DNA of 33,733 bases from Bacillus sp. AFS037270 (GTDB lineage Bacteria; Bacillota; Bacilli; Bacillales_B; DSM-18226), in the NCBI RefSeq assembly GCF_002585305.1, contig NZ_NUNF01000060.1, positions 1 to 33,733 on the forward strand, in the 5' to 3' direction. A model generated the notes under the pieces. The model worked only from the letters and a program-made list of their open reading frames with translations. It ran no database searches and was not told where the DNA came from. Of the stretch, positions 33,019 through 33,733 are shown one piece after another (the stretch's first letter is position 1; every line of letters starts with the position of its first letter). The position numbers were made by a program, and so were the translations under genes.

Positions 33019-33039
33019 GGCTGTTCCGACAGTCTTTTT
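33019..33039 (+). terminator. terminator after murI
   Basis: GGCTGT, loop TCCG, ACAGTC (one G-T pair), then five T residues. A 61-codon frame (32994-33179) covering it has no ribosome site and is not accepted. Confidence 0.6.
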
Positions 33040-33193
33040 CATATTTAGGTGAAAGTTTCCGAAAAATTGTACTTAAAGATGGGTATTTGCAGGCATTGTT
33101 TGGAAGGGCGGTTGTTTTGCTTATATATTCCATATACCTTACAATTTCGTCATATATTTATTTTTTTCTATATATCTAAAGGAGGAGTTTTAT

Positions 33194-33571
33194 ATGTCAA
33201 GAAAGGCTTTTAGTGCATCTGGAGCTGTTGCTGTTGGTCCTTACTCACATGCAATTGAAGCAGGAGATTTAATATTTCTATCTGGGCAAACCCCAGTAGA
33301 CTCACAGACTGGAAAGCTTGTAGAAGGTGATATTGTTGAACAGACAAATCAATGTTTTAAGAATCTTTTCAAGGTATTAGAAGCAGCAGGCTTAACTCCT
33401 GATAATGTTGAAAAAGTGAATGTATTCTTAACTGATATGAATAATTTCACAGCAATGAATGAAGTTTATTCTAAACAATTTTCTGAGCCATATCCTGCTC
33501 GTACAACTATAGGTGTGTCATCCCTACCTCTTGGTGCACAGGTTGAAATCGAGATGATAGCTAGAAGATAA
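33194..33571 (+). CDS. RidA-family reactive intermediate deaminase
   Basis: AAAGGAGGAG precedes ATG 33194. The 125-residue protein has AVGPYSHAIEAGDLIFLSG at the N-terminus, Arg103 in YPARTTIGV and a C-terminal VEIEMIA, the expected RidA (YjgF/YabJ) pattern; it would hydrolyse reactive enamines/imines formed by PLP enzymes. Arg103 is the substrate carboxylate-binding position, so an active deaminase is likely. It has its own spacer and is probably separately transcribed. Bases 33572-33733 hold a weak hairpin with T run at about 33583 and no gene. Confidence 0.9.
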   Translation: MSRKAFSASGAVAVGPYSHAIEAGDLIFLSGQTPVDSQTGKLVEGDIVEQTNQCFKNLFKVLEAAGLTPDNVEKVNVFLTDMNNFTAMNEVYSKQFSEPYPARTTIGVSSLPLGAQVEIEMIARR

Positions 33572-33733
33572 AATTCAGCCGTCGAGTGACTTTTTTTTAT
33601 TAATCACATTGAATTATCTCAACATAAGGTACATGCATTCAACTGCTACTTTATATACTTAATCTTAAAGTTGAGAATTTATAAGCAAATGAAAAAGAAC
33701 CCACAGATTGTAGTTGAACTATAACCCGAATAA

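Noticed and set aside
32994..33179. 61-codon ORF between murI and the RidA gene
   Set aside because: No Shine-Dalgarno site, it spans a terminator hairpin, and its Ile/Tyr/Phe-rich end is typical of translated AT-rich spacer.
1..33733. CRISPR arrays, rRNA genes and phage structural genes
   Set aside because: No regularly spaced repeat-spacer pattern, rRNA motif or capsid/tail-like protein was seen on either strand.

Overview
The window looks like a Bacillaceae chromosome (low-GC Bacillota). Coding is AT-rich, Shine-Dalgarno sites are strong and purine-rich, TTG and GTG starts are common, and several genes match Bacillus types: a ydfH-ydfI-ydfJ unit, an Sda-like peptide, a YrpC-like glutamate racemase and a CcpC-like LysR regulator.

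Positions 1-3470 are a worn carbohydrate-related region. They hold the 3' part of a GH78 alpha-L-rhamnosidase, a chimeric ORF joining the front of an NAD-dependent epimerase to the back half of an HPr/Crh protein, a 37-aa Sda-like ORF, a scrap of a GH3 beta-glucosidase and an intact SDR. Positions 3735-9508 form a regulon-like block: cytochrome P450, histidine kinase, response regulator and MMPL/RND exporter. The P450 and the exporter share a tandem 12-mer that resembles the known YdfI box, placed at the same distance from a similar -10 element. Relics of an IS3-type end and of a second P450 follow.

Positions about 10064-26593 look like an integrated catabolic island. Each end carries the 3' part of a selenocysteine tRNA gene (UCA anticodon, long variable arm, 8+5 bp acceptor/T stack) followed by the leader and start of the same tyrosine integrase; the left integrase is only a stub. 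Inside are a CcpC-like regulator, an MFS transporter, a 53-aa small protein, a malic-enzyme-type protein with citCDEFXG (citrate lyase and its maturation enzymes), a decayed second MFS gene, a PrpF-family isomerase and TcuA/TcuB (tricarballylate dehydrogenase and its electron-transfer partner). Four promoters inside the island share an ATAA-N7-TTAT-type operator exactly 56 bp upstream of a TATRAT -10 hexamer, so the island appears to be one regulon for C6 tricarboxylates. The proposed flow is uptake, then tricarballylate/aconitate interconversion, then citrate through host aconitase, then acetate plus oxaloacetate by citrate lyase, then pyruvate plus CO2 by the malic-enzyme homologue.

The right-hand integrase (26764-27748) has a one-base frameshift in a T run. 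After it comes a gene-free stretch with a 21-bp triple tandem repeat and several terminators, then a minus-strand unit (MFS, nitronate monooxygenase-like, DinB-like), a divergent LysR gene, glutamate racemase and a RidA protein. All functional statements come from reading the sequence and remembered family motifs; no database search was run.
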